Below are positions 11,326 through 21,517 of a DNA stretch of 64,000 nucleotides, one piece after another; positions within the stretch are counted from its first letter, which is position 1, and each line of letters begins with the position of its first letter. The position numbers were made by a program, and so were the translations under genes. The notes under the pieces were generated by a model. That model ran no database searches and was not told the DNA's origin. It saw only the letters and a program-made list of their open reading frames with translations. This DNA comes from Crotalaria pallida (lineage: Eukaryota; Streptophyta; Magnoliopsida; Fabales; Fabaceae), in assembly GCA_037953625.1 (NCBI GenBank), contig CM075652.1:11180501-11244500 (forward strand), in the 5' to 3' direction.

Positions 11326-12440
11326 TTATTGTGATCAGAATTCTTAAAAATAATCACTATTGATGTAATCGATTAACTATTCTTAGCCTAATCGATTACA
11401 TGTTTTTCAAATGTTTTAAGAATTTCTATTTTTGTAGAAGTAATCGATTATTGCTTCTATGTAATCGATTATTTCTTGATTTATTGAAAAACGTGTCAGA
11501 ATAATTTTTATTATTTCTTGATTTGTTTTTATATAAAAGATTCTGATATATTTTATAAAATTCGAAAATGATTTTAAATTTGAATTATTTCCTTTTTGGT
11601 TTTAAGAATCAAATCTTTATTTTATTTTGAAAATCGTTTTGATTTTATTTTGATTTTAAAACTTATTACAAATCTTTTATTATTCTATTTTGATTTGTTT
11701 TACTTAATTCAAAATCATTGTTGATTCAAATTGGTTTTCTTTTTAAATCAATCACTCCAACATTTTTCAAGTTCAGATAGTTTTTCATTCATTCTTTTTG
11801 CTCTGCACGTTTTCTCTCTTCTTCTTCTCAAGTCTTCTGCTTTTCATCGTTCATACTTTTTGAAGAACAAATCCTTATTGGCTGAGTAACATCTAGAGAA
11901 ACACTACTTCACTATCATAGAGCATATTGTTGTATATGTGTTTTAAGAACACACAAAGCTATTGTAATCACAATCATATTCGTTCTAAACCTTAGTGGTA
12001 GGGAGAGAATCCCATAGTTGAACGTTGAGGCGTTCGTAGGGCGAGGAAGCCTGCTGTGTGATTGAGGCCCCTAGCGAACGGAGGTTCCTAGTAGTGTGCG
12101 GGGTGCTCTTGGTTGTAATAGGGTGCGGCTCTATTGCTTGGTTATAAGAACTCTCAGGCGGGTCGCTTGGGGACTGGACTAGGCCTTTCGACGGGAAGGC
12201 TGAACCAGTATAAAATTCACCGGTGCATGCTTTTCTAACCCTTATCTTTTACTTTCCGCATATTTACTTTATTTACGTTTCCGCGCTACTCGATTATATT
12301 TTCTATCGTTTTCGCGATCCATAACAATCGTTTAATCTCTCCATCTCAAAACAATTTTTTTTTAATTTGGTACGAATTTTTCAATACATAATAAAACTCG
12401 ATTCACCCCCCGTCTCGAGATTTTGAGGCCAAAACCAACA
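11326..12440 (+). mobile_element. Copia 3' LTR, interior and 3' end (copy A)
   Basis: Non-coding LTR remainder ending GCCAAAACCAACA at 12440, the inverted match of the TGTTGG head. U3 holds four palindromes TAATCGATTA at 11366, 11389, 11441 and 11462, and a TATA-like box TATATAAAAG at 11530. A G+C- and CpG-rich block at about 12000-12230 contrasts with the AT-rich surroundings and probably lies in R/U5. The last 193 bases match the 5' LTR remnant at 25951-26144 with about four substitutions. The target duplication cannot be tested because the 5' LTR start is missing. Confidence 0.88.
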
Positions 12441-12974
12441 TAAGGTAGTTGAATAGTATATAACTACTAAAATAAATGATAATATTATCTATGTTGGCCA
12501 AAAAATAAAGTGAGGTTAGAAGAGGGAATTAAACCCAAATGAGTATGCATAAATAGAATCAATCCAGTTAAAATCTATAGGAATTAGAAAGTAAAAATGA
12601 AATAACGAACTAAAGTTCCAAGTATAAATAGGAAAACGGTAAGAGAACCTAGGGAAATGGTAACAAAGCGAAGGGTGTGGAATTTAATTAGATGATAAGT
12701 TAAGGAAAAGAATAAGAGCGACAGTGTAAGTAAACAATAAGGAATAATGAAAGGGCAACAAAGAATCTAAAGAAGAGAAACCGAGCAAGAAAAACTAAGA
12801 GTGATGAAACTAATAGATAAAGAACGAAAAGCGAGAAAAGAAAATATAATATAAAGTGATTGCATACCAACGAAAACAAAAAAAAAAGAGATAAAGCATT
12901 AAATGAGCTACTTGGATTATGAGAAGATAAAGAAAAGAGAAAAAGATAAATAAGAGAAAAAAGAATTAAATGAA

Positions 12975-13262
12975 CTACGAATAAATGGCACCGGTTGGTT
13001 GTGAGACCCTGTGGCCAAATAATAAAAAGTAAATGGCGCAGGTTGATTGTGAGACCCTGTGGCCAAATAATAAAAAGTAAACGATGCAGGTTGGTTGTGA
13101 GACCCTATGGCCAAATAATAAAAAGTAAATGGTGCAGGTTGGTTGTGAGACCCTGTGGCCAAATAGAAAAAAGATAAATGACACAGGTTGGTTGTGAGAC
13201 CTTGTGGCCAAGTAAATAAGAATAGATAAATGGCGCAGGTTGGTTGTGAGACCCTGTGGCTT
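12975..13262 (+). repeat. Six-unit 48-52 bp tandem repeat (copy A)
   Basis: The core GGTTGGTTGTGAGACCCTGT recurs with GTGAGACC at 13001, 13049, 13097, 13145, 13194 and 13246, each followed by GGCCAAATAATAAAAAGTAA-like spacer. Spacing is 48, 48, 48, 49 and 52 bp. Short arrays of this kind are common inside plant LTRs. Confidence 0.9.
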
Positions 13263-13691
13263 GAGGTTTTTTTTTTGTGGATTCCAGGCCATAGAAGACG
13301 TCCAGGAGGAGCGCATTGGTTGCGTAAGCCGTACGACATGTGGGCGTACGCAGCGGTAAGACGCCTCGTAGAGGGAGCATAGTGGTGGATTCATAAAACC
13401 GTAAAAAGAGAAAGATGAGAAAAAGTATAAAAGAAAATAAAAGGAGGAAAAACGAGAAAAAGAAATAACATGAAAATAAATACGAAGAAATGTGCAAAGT
13501 GTTTAGAATTGAATATGTGCATAGTAGTAGGGTAGTAAATGTGATTGATTTAAGTCAAGTGTTAGGGACTTAGTTCATTGCTATGCTTTTTAGAATTTAT
13601 CTTTCTATGTTCTATGTAATGCTACCATTCTTGCTATTTTTCCTACATGTATAAAAGTAGAGCTTACACCAGTGCAGGCCGAGCAGGAGCA

Positions 13692-13710
13692 CACTCCACC
13701 AGGTGGAGTG
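13692..13710. other. Perfect 9-bp hairpin in LTR-like remnant
   Basis: CACTCCACC and GGTGGAGTG flank a single A, about 45 bases after a TATA-like box, so it would lie near the 5' end of a transcript if the region is an LTR. Function unknown. Confidence 0.6.
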
Positions 13711-13996
13711 TAATGTAGTCATGAGCGGACCATAGTTTATATTCTAAATGTTATTTTGGAAATTAAAACATGTATTAGTGTATGCCCTGAAACTTGTATT
13801 AATCGGGAGTTAACTTTTACCTGGTAGTAATATTATTATGTTTTATGCTTAAAAATTTCTCTGGGCTGAACATGTACAAACAAGAAATTTTGGAAAGTTC
13901 GAAAAACAGAGGAAACTCTGCCGGATTTTCGTCGAAATTTTCAAGTACCGTTTTCTATAAACCTTAATTTAACTAATTAAATGTGAGGATGTCACA

Positions 13997-15218
13997 TATG
14001 GTGACTTTGGTGCTTATTCCTTGGTGAGCTCCCATGGCCGAAATTTTAATAGAGCCTCTATTTGGTGGAAAGATCTTTGTGCTATTGGATCTTTTAACGG
14101 ATAGGATCTGGTAATTCTACCCTCTTCTGGGAGGATTGATGGTGTGGCTCTATTTCGATCAGTTTCTTAGATGGTATGTGGTCTCTATTGACACGAACAG
14201 ATTGGTGCAACATATGGGCGTGTGGTGTAATGAAGGTTGGTCTTGGAACCTTTGTTGGGGGCGTGATCTGTTTGAATATGAAAAAGATATGTCGTTTGAT
14301 TTGAATAATATTCTGGTTGTCGTGGTTATATCTAATAATGTTGTCGATTCTTGGGAATGGACTGTGCCTGGTTCTTTTGATTTTTTTGTAAAGTGTGTTT
14401 ACAACTTCATTCTTTTGCGCCTTGATGTACCTGCGCCTAATTCTGGGTTGATTGGTGATTCATGTTTTTAAGAGGTCATGGAAGGTAAAAGCGCCTTTCA
14501 AACTTTGTGCTTTTTCATGGCAGCTCTTTTTGGATCGTGTGGCTTCCAAACGCAATCTATTGCGACGTGGTGTGAATGTGGATGTGCAGTGTTCCTTTTG
14601 TCATAGTGCTGCAGAAACAACCTATTATCTTTTTTGTTGTTTGTCCGGTGGCTAGAGCTATTTGGGGTGTTATATATGATTGGCTGGGATGTGATATGGT
14701 GAAATTTAACTCAAAGAAGAGCATAAATTTTATAGGCATGATTTGGAAGTGCGTTTGTTGGACTATCTAGATCAAGAGAAATTCTATTATTTTCAATAAC
14801 GATGAGGTTGATATTCTAGGTTGGGTTGATGCTATTAAGATTAAATCTTGATCTTGGTTCTCCTGTTTGACCTGGCTGGTTATTTCATTCTCTGATTGGT
14901 TCTCCTGTTTGAGCTGCTTGGTTATTTCGTCTCACTGGGGTTTTTTCTTATCAATGTTTTTAAGGAGGTAGGGATCCTAGTAATGCCTTGGTAGGCAATG
15001 TTTGGGTCATTTGTTTTTTGTTGCTTTTGAGTTGCAATTATTGCTTCACATCATCGTGAGGTAGACTCATGTATTTTGCTCTTGGTTGGTTTTGGTCTAT
15101 TTGAGCACATGATTGTGTACCCATGTTCAAATACTTCATAGAAGGTGGGGTTCATGTGTACTATGATGCTTAATAGATCCCTTGTGTTGAATAAAATTTT
15201 TATTTTCTTATAAAAAAA
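13997..15218 (+). pseudogene. 5'-truncated LINE (L1-type) 3' end, copy A
   Basis: Non-LTR retrotransposon tail. The translated pieces (frames change, so it is decayed) show a W-rich region ending in WSWNLCWGRDLF and a zf-RVT-like module: VKAPFKLCAFSWQLFLDRV, RNLLRRGV, CSFCHSAAET then AIWGVIYDW. Such modules sit after RT in plant L1 elements. The segment ends in AATAAAATTTTTATTTTCTT followed by ATAAAAAAA at about 15218, a LINE-like 3' tail. It begins exactly where the LTR-like remnant ends; no convincing target duplication was seen. Confidence 0.8.
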
Positions 15219-17439
15219 TTTAATATTGATCTATACATAAACAAATATAATATTTAATATAAAAAAAGGAGCAGTCATTATCTTCCATACAAAATGTAAT
15301 TCGTTAACCACCCGTGAAAAGTAGTAAAGAATAACCATTTCAATGTCTTCTTCATATTATATGAAATAGTGCATATTCTAAGTTATCCTTAAATATGCTA
15401 ATAATACCATCAAACAAAAAAAATCATAATGTTAAATTCTGATTAATCATAAAAATATGATAATCATATTAAAAAGGGGGATAAATTATCTATCAAATAA
15501 GTAAGAAATATTTCATAATACAACCTGTAATGTCGCTACCCGGCTGAGTCTTGAGAAGATGTACCTTAGGAGGATTGATTAGGGAAGGGACTTGATGTAG
15601 GACTATGGATTCAGAGTACTTAGTAGGAATACGCTGGTTCTCCCTTGTCAACATTGCATGCTTAGGGACAACTTAGGGATTAGAAAACGTACCTGAGTCC
15701 CCTATCATGTTGAACCATTTATAGGGGAGCTTTTGTGAAGATTCAGAAGTTTAGAGGATTGGTTAAAGATTGACTATACAACACACTCTTGTGAACCCAT
15801 TCAAAGTCTCTCCAATTCTCCGGTCTCGCATTCAAATTCCTTTTGAATTTAATTTTTCTTGATCAAGGAGAGGAAGGGAAGGTTATAGAGTAATGATGCC
15901 CCTCAAGGATATCCCTCGTTAGGGAATCTTGAAATTCTAAAAGGCTATTTAGATTCAGGAATTTAGGATAGGAAGAGCTTGAATCTCCTAGTTCAACTAT
16001 TGAAAACACAAAGTCGTTATGACAAATTTCCTCGATCTCGCTATCAGTGGAATTGTAGAAACCTGATTCATACTTAGCATCAGGCTTGATCTTAAGGAAT
16101 GGGGAAAAGATTAACATAAAGGGAAACATGTACCTTAAGAAATTGGACGAATAGAAAGCACAAGCTAGGGTTTGGAAAGAAACACAAAGAGCACGAGTGA
16201 GAATTCAAGTAGTGGAGAATAAGAGTAAAACTTTATAAAGAGGAAGATGATGAAATTTAAACCAAAAGATTGAATAGACAAGGGGTATAATTGTCAACTT
16301 TGCTCAAAAACCGCCAAAAAGACATTATGATTAGATGGGAATTAATGGTTGCAGTTTTGAAGAAAACATATAGCCGACGTGTCATAATGACTATCAAGGG
16401 AAAATTAAAATATGCACGCTAAGAACTCAAGAGGTGGAGGATTAAGAACGGTTTCAAACCAACGAATAAATACATAACATATATGATTTTCAATGTTAGA
16501 TTTGGGGCTATCCATGACTTAGAATAACTTGTAGCTCGAAGTCCACTTTAGAGTAATGATCTAGGGGCTTATGTTCTGACCCTGTCACAAGCTCAGGACA
16601 CTTATCCCTCATGATAGGCTTATAGATGATCTACAATGACTAGGACTAGAGACAACTCAAACAACCTACAACAAAGGACTCAGAGCATGAACTAGTTCGG
16701 AAAGAGCTCGAATAAGGGCGTAACCCGTAAACAAACCACGAGACTTAATCACAAAGTTAATCTCCCTTAGATAATACCTGGTTAGAAAGGATAAATATTG
16801 GATTATCTATAATTATAGAAGATCACCGCTTATCTGGATAAGATAGGATCACAAGAATATTATCCTCACGAATGTAGGATCCATCGAGGGAAATACGTCA
16901 GGCCAAGCTGCCCATGTCAATCCTCTAAATACCAACCTCCATCAGAGGGCAAGCACACCACGAAGTATAACCGCAACACAAAGTATACACGTTTTACACC
17001 CATACTCCATAGAGAGTCTTAGTAGAGAGTCCCATACTCCCTAGAGAGTCTTAGTAGAGAGTATACCAAAACTCTTGTCATCCTCATGATGGTAGTTGAT
17101 CACAAATCCACTGTAGAGAATTCATAGCGCCATTAAGGCAACTGCCAACAATATTAAGAGCCATAGCCACAGGATCCAATATAGTCAATCTTATTTCCTT
17201 ATATAGAGGTTTCAGGCCCGCTAAATGACTACTTAGCAGAGGTGGCTTATCGTTGAACTCCCAGGAATAGCTCGTACACTGCCTTCACTCATCCTATGCA
17301 CAATATTAATGTGTCCATAAGAACTACGAAGTCTTGAGTCCCTAGAACATAGTTCAAATGGGTACGTATGACCGATAGCTCCTTCTTGCTAGACTAAACG
17401 TCCTTGCTAAGAACTTCCACTTCACCAGAATCGCATATC
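15219..17439. other. Unclassified repeat-like DNA, no gene recognised (copy A)
   Basis: About 2.2 kb without a recognisable protein, RNA or element end. A minus-strand frame of 88 codons at 15863-16129 shows no family motif. A 32-bp direct repeat (CCCATACTCC...) occurs at 16999 and 17031. TGTAATGTCGCTACCCGG at 15526 and CCCTGTCACA ending at 16589 resemble LTR termini, but the bases outside them do not match, so no element is claimed. Confidence 0.4.
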
Positions 17440-17730
17440 AACAGCGCCCATTCAACAACGTAACGTTCTTGTAAAAAGAGTTGTGAAAAGTTTACACGGA
17501 ATTATTAACAGCGCCCTGTTTACTTAGTGTTGTCTTTAAGGTAAAATGACATCGTTATTCTTGTCAGGCGCTGTTAATTTTAGCTCTTCCATATAAGACA
17601 ATACCATTTTAAAACATGGCTGTCCTTTTTTTCAAATACGACAACGCCCTCTTCATTAGGCGCTGTCAATGTGAGCTATTCTACATAAGACAACACTCTG
17701 TTAAAAAAACGTTGTCTTTTATTTTCATTT
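17440..17730. repeat. Subterminal-repeat-like cluster, DNA transposon remnant (copy A)
   Basis: Variants of ACAGCGCC, GACAACGCC, GGCGCTGT and CGTTGTCTTT recur in both orientations over about 290 bp. Dense short direct and inverted repeats of this type resemble subterminal regions of CACTA-like elements. No CACTA terminus or transposase was found, so the class is a guess. Confidence 0.4.
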
Positions 17731-19229
17731 ATAAAAAAAGCCAAATCAGGAAGAAAAAAATTCTAATAATGAGCATTGTAAAAAATGCCGAATAATTTTG
17801 GATTAAGTGATTAATTTATGTATCTATTCAGTGAAGTGTTGGGTATATTCATAAAGTACATTATATTAATTACGAAAGTATATTTTATTCATATATTTTA
17901 AAGTATATTTATTTAAAATAATTATCCTATATGAAAAAAATATTTTCTATAGTTTACCTTAATTTTGGCTTCAATATTAAATTATTTTTTATACTTTGAA
18001 ATGTTTAACTTGATGATTTTCCCAAATATTAAAAGTTAAAATTTTACTTATTTATATGTTTTTAGGATTTTTTTAGAAGAATGGAATGGAAATTGGTGTG
18101 CTTGTATAATAATGAAGGGAAACCCTATAAGTTTTGGAATTTTCACCCACCTTATCATGCTCACATCCCATTTTTAATTGAGAAAAGACAAAAATACTCT
18201 TCATCCCTTTTGAACTAAAATTCTCCTTCTCTCTCCAACAATTTCTTTTTCCCCTACTCTTCTTCAACCTCTACCTCTTCCAATTCATCTTCCACCTTCA
18301 ACCCACTTGCCCTACCTTCTCAACCGTTTCTTCTTCACTTTTTCTTCTCTCTGTCAGTATTAAGGTATGCTCTCTTTCTCTTCTCTTCTCTGTTTTAGGA
18401 TTTAGGATTTCATTTGTTTTGTTTGTTTAGGGCTAGGATTTCCCTGTTTTTGTATTGGTTAGTTCACATCTTTTTGTTGAGTTTTATGTGTATTAGTATA
18501 GGTTCGGAATGGAACATTGAAGGTTTCTTGTAGTGAACCCTATAAACGGTTGCTAGGTTTCATATTACTAACGCACCAATATTGGAAATGAAATTTTCCG
18601 AGAAAATTTTCCGACTGGGGTCTCTGAAAATTTCATTTCCGACTGGACGTTCTTGGAAATGTCTTAGGCAAATTTTTTATTTTTTTTAATAAAAGTTGAT
18701 TATTTTCGAGTTCTATCTTTGGGAAAAATGAGATTTGAATATAATAATTTTTCCAACAGTCAAGTGTTGGAAACAATTTTCCGAGACTGGACGGTCAAAA
18801 ACATGGCCTTCTAATATTACACATATTTTCCGAGAACCCCGTGTCGAAAAACATTTTTCAGACATTGGTTCGTTGGAAATGTTACAAATGGTGAAAAAAA
18901 TATAATAACGTACCTTAACATGTAAGGGACAAAAGAAACACTGAAATATGATGTAAAGGAAGACAAAAAAAATTTGTGGGAAGTTGAAAAGTTGTGGATG
19001 CGGAAACAAAAAGGTATATCTTTAGCATGAAGAAAATAAAAAGGTTAGGGTTATTTTGGAGGAAAGGAAATGGGGTTTATGGATAGTTTATAGGGGTGTG
19101 GGGATAATCAACATTATTAAAAACTGGTGAATAAATTTGTGTCATCTCCTGCCCAAATGTTAACAATGTTCATCAACAGTAACCAATGGAAATGAATTAA
19201 ATACTCTTGAGTGGACACCCGAAATAAAT
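17731..19229. other. AT-rich non-coding region with TTTCCGA repeats (copy A)
   Basis: No gene seen. From 18590 to 18890 the motif TTTTCCGA and its partner TTGGAAAT or TCGGAAA recur at least eight times, often followed by GACTGG, again like a transposon subterminal region. Pyrimidine-rich sequence at 18220-18400 followed by AAGGTATGCTC resembles a 5' untranslated exon and donor, but no coding exon follows. One arm of a 19-bp inverted repeat lies at 18130-18148. Confidence 0.4.
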
Positions 19230-20367
19230 AAAAAATTCAAGGCTTTGTTTCACATTAGCTTCTAGAGAAGCCTTAGAAGCCACGTGACACTGCATAGGAA
19301 AATAAAAAAACAGGACGGTACAACAAGTGTGGACAATACAACAAAGCTTCCACCAAAACTAATTATCTTCCCCCTACCCTCAAAATTTCAAATTGCTTCC
19401 CGAACTTGTGCTCGGAACAACAAGTGTGGACAATCAAACCGAGCTTGAACCGAGCTTGAACCGAGCTTAGTAGCAGTTAAGTTGACATATTGATTTTCCA
19501 GCTTGAACCGAGCTTAGAAAAGAGTTGAGCAACGTCCAAGCTGGAACCGAGCTTAGTAGCAATTAAGTTGACATTGATTATCCATTTAAGGCAAAAGGCT
19601 GAACATCTTTTGAGCTTGGTCAACTCACCTAGCATCTTCCGAGCTTCAATATTCGAGCTTGAACCCGAGCTTGAGCAAAGAGTTGTTTACTAGCCACGGG
19701 ATGGATAACTATCCGAGCTTGATCAACTACCCGAGCAAAGTCCGAGATTGATCAACTACCTGAGCAACTTCCGAGCTTGAACCAAGCTTGAACCGAGCTT
19801 AGTAGCAGTTAAGTTGACATATTGATTTTCCAGCTTGAACCGAGCTTAGCAAAGAGTTGAGCAACGTCCGAGCTGGAACCGAGCTTAGTAGCAATTAAGT
19901 TGAAATTGGTTTTCCATTTAAGGCAAAAGGCTGAACATCTTCTGAGCTTGGTCAACTCAGCTAGCATCTTCCGAGCTTTAATATTCGAGCTTGAACCCGA
20001 GCTTGAGCAAAGAGTTGTTTACTAGCCACGGGTTGGATACCTATGCGAGCTTGATCAACTACCCGAGCTTGAACAACAAATTTCTCAACGCACAATATTA
20101 CTATACAATTTTTTATACCTCATAATTTTTTATTCCTAAATTTAACAATTTCAATTTCTTTTCTTTTCTGTCACTCTTAATACAAATACTACAATACAAA
20201 TTCTTCATAAAGATAATTTTAATATTATTCATTTTTTCCACCATATTTTACAAATTTTTTCTTTTACAACCCAATTTTTGCTAACAATATTTTTACACAA
20301 TTTTTTTATATCTTATTATTATATTATTTTTTTTATGACCCGTCCTAAGGACGGGTCTACTTACTAG
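19230..20367 (+). mobile_element. Non-autonomous Helitron, 3' end well defined (copy A)
   Basis: The 3' end has the Helitron signature: a 10-bp stem GACCCGTCCT / AGGACGGGTC around a single A at 20337-20357, ten bases later CTAG at 20364-20367, then host T at 20368. Near the presumed 5' end GAAGCCACGTGACACTGCAT (about 19275) resembles the 5' part of other plant Helitrons, but the exact TC start was not fixed, so the left coordinate is approximate. The interior carries repeats of GAGCTTGAACC and no coding region. Confidence 0.7.
19437..20080 (+). repeat. 332-bp direct duplication built from GAGCTTGAACC motifs (copy A)
   Basis: AGTAGCAGTTAAGTTGACAT at 19469 recurs at 19801, and flanking text matches for about 300 bp. 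Within it GAGCTTGA, GAGCTTAG and GAGCTGGA variants occur more than twenty times. It forms the body of the Helitron and probably grew by slippage or unequal exchange. Confidence 0.85.
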
Positions 20368-20408
20368 TAAAGGGTGAAAATTCCAAAACTCAAGCCCTAT
20401 TTTTCCAT

Positions 20409-21320
20409 GGGAGATTTTATTAACACCCATTATATTACTAATTACACCCATCTTTTAAAATATTAGGTACTTCTATACCAATTCTACCCTTATTCAATTT
20501 TTACTCACACCCACCTCTTCTCTTTAAAGTTTAAATCCTTCAACCCTTCCTTTCTCTACCCACACCCACATTCTTCTCTATTTTCTTCTCCGAGAAGAAG
20601 AGCAGAAAATAATATAGCAGCAATTAAAATCAGCATGGGCAATTAAAATCACATCCACTCACATGTAGCAGCATGAACAATAATAATATAGCAACAATTC
20701 CCACGCTCATCTTCTACTCACATCCACTCTCATCTTCTACTCACGCGCAATCCGTCCTATAGATGGATGCCTCATCCGTTCCTTTTAATTTCAGCGGATG
20801 AGCTATCCATTCCCCAGACAGATGCTTCATCCGTCCTTTTTTTTTAAAAAAAAATTTCGGCGGGTGGGCTATCTGTTCCCTAGACAGATGCCTCATCCGT
20901 TCCAATTTAGTTTTGCTTTAATTAAGATGGATGACCTATCCGTCCCATAGATGGACGGCTCATCCGTCCAAAGTTTTTGGGATTGAGAAAAACAAACCAT
21001 GAAAAAGATTCATAATATTTTGGGTGAACAAAGTTTTTTTATCAAGTTTTTGGATGAGCATGGTTTTTGAGAAGGGTGGTGGGTGAGTAGTGATAGGATT
21101 ATGTCTGTAAGTAATAGGATTGGGTGTGAGTATTGGGTATATGGGCGTGAGTAATGATAAATAAGTTTTTAGGATTATGGATATAAATAATAGGATTAGG
21201 GTGTGAGTATTAGATATATGAGAGTGAATAGTAATAAAAGGGTAAAATTGATAAGTTAGTGCAAAAAGTTATAAAAAGCGGGTGCAAATAGTATTAGAAC
21301 GGGTGTTAATAACATCTCCC
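20409..21320. mobile_element. 912-bp MULE-type MITE with 9-bp TSD (copy A)
   Basis: Terminal inverted repeats begin GGGAGATTTTATTAACACCC at 20409 and end GGGTGTTAATAACATCTCCC at 21320, and continue imperfectly for about 40 bp. The identical 9-mer TTTTTCCAT flanks both sides (20400-20408, 21321-21329), the length expected for Mutator-like transposition. The interior has no transposase; it holds several copies of a GATG(G/C)CTCATCCGTYC motif between 20760 and 20970. It lies about 40 bp right of the Helitron end. Confidence 0.85.
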
Positions 21321-21329
21321 TTTTTCCAT

Positions 21330-21474
21330 TTGTTTCCCGCCAGCCCACCCTCCCCCAATTCTCACTCCTGCACCACCTCTTCTCACCCAAGGCCGCCGCC
21401 CACCCATTCCTTTTTCTCTCTCTTGGTCCCTCTTCTCCTCTCCCTCTCACTCGGCTCAGCCCCCTCACTTTAGC

Positions 21475-21517
<43 letters not shown>

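Larger units (their letters stand above)
12441..13996. mobile_element. LTR-like remnant (possibly chromovirus) containing tandem repeats, copy A
   Basis: No protein homology was seen. The segment ends GTGAGGATGTCACA at 13996, an end common in chromovirus LTRs, and contains a TATA-like TGTATAAAAGTAG near 13648 followed by a GC-rich stem-forming stretch. The Sirevirus LTR abuts it on the left, so the Sirevirus may have inserted into it. The left end of this LTR is not identifiable. Open frames here are low-complexity and reflect the tandem repeats. Confidence 0.4.

Noticed and set aside
12975..13262. CRISPR-like regularly spaced repeat
   Set aside because: Spacers are near-identical, there are no cas genes, and the context is plant retrotransposon DNA; it is a simple tandem repeat.
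12917..13497. Minus-strand frames of 130-140 codons
   Set aside because: They are translations of the 48-bp repeats and A/G-rich flanks, read in three overlapping frames; no domain.
15526..16589. Solo LTR bounded by TGTAATGTCG and CCCTGTCACA
   Set aside because: The flanking five bases (CAACC and AGCTC) do not match and no related element was recognised.
17440..17730. Confident CACTA element call
   Set aside because: Subterminal-like repeats are visible but no CACTA terminus, 3-bp TSD or transposase was found.
18713..19009. Minus-strand 98-codon frame
   Set aside because: It runs through the TTTCCGA repeat cluster with no motif; composition-driven.
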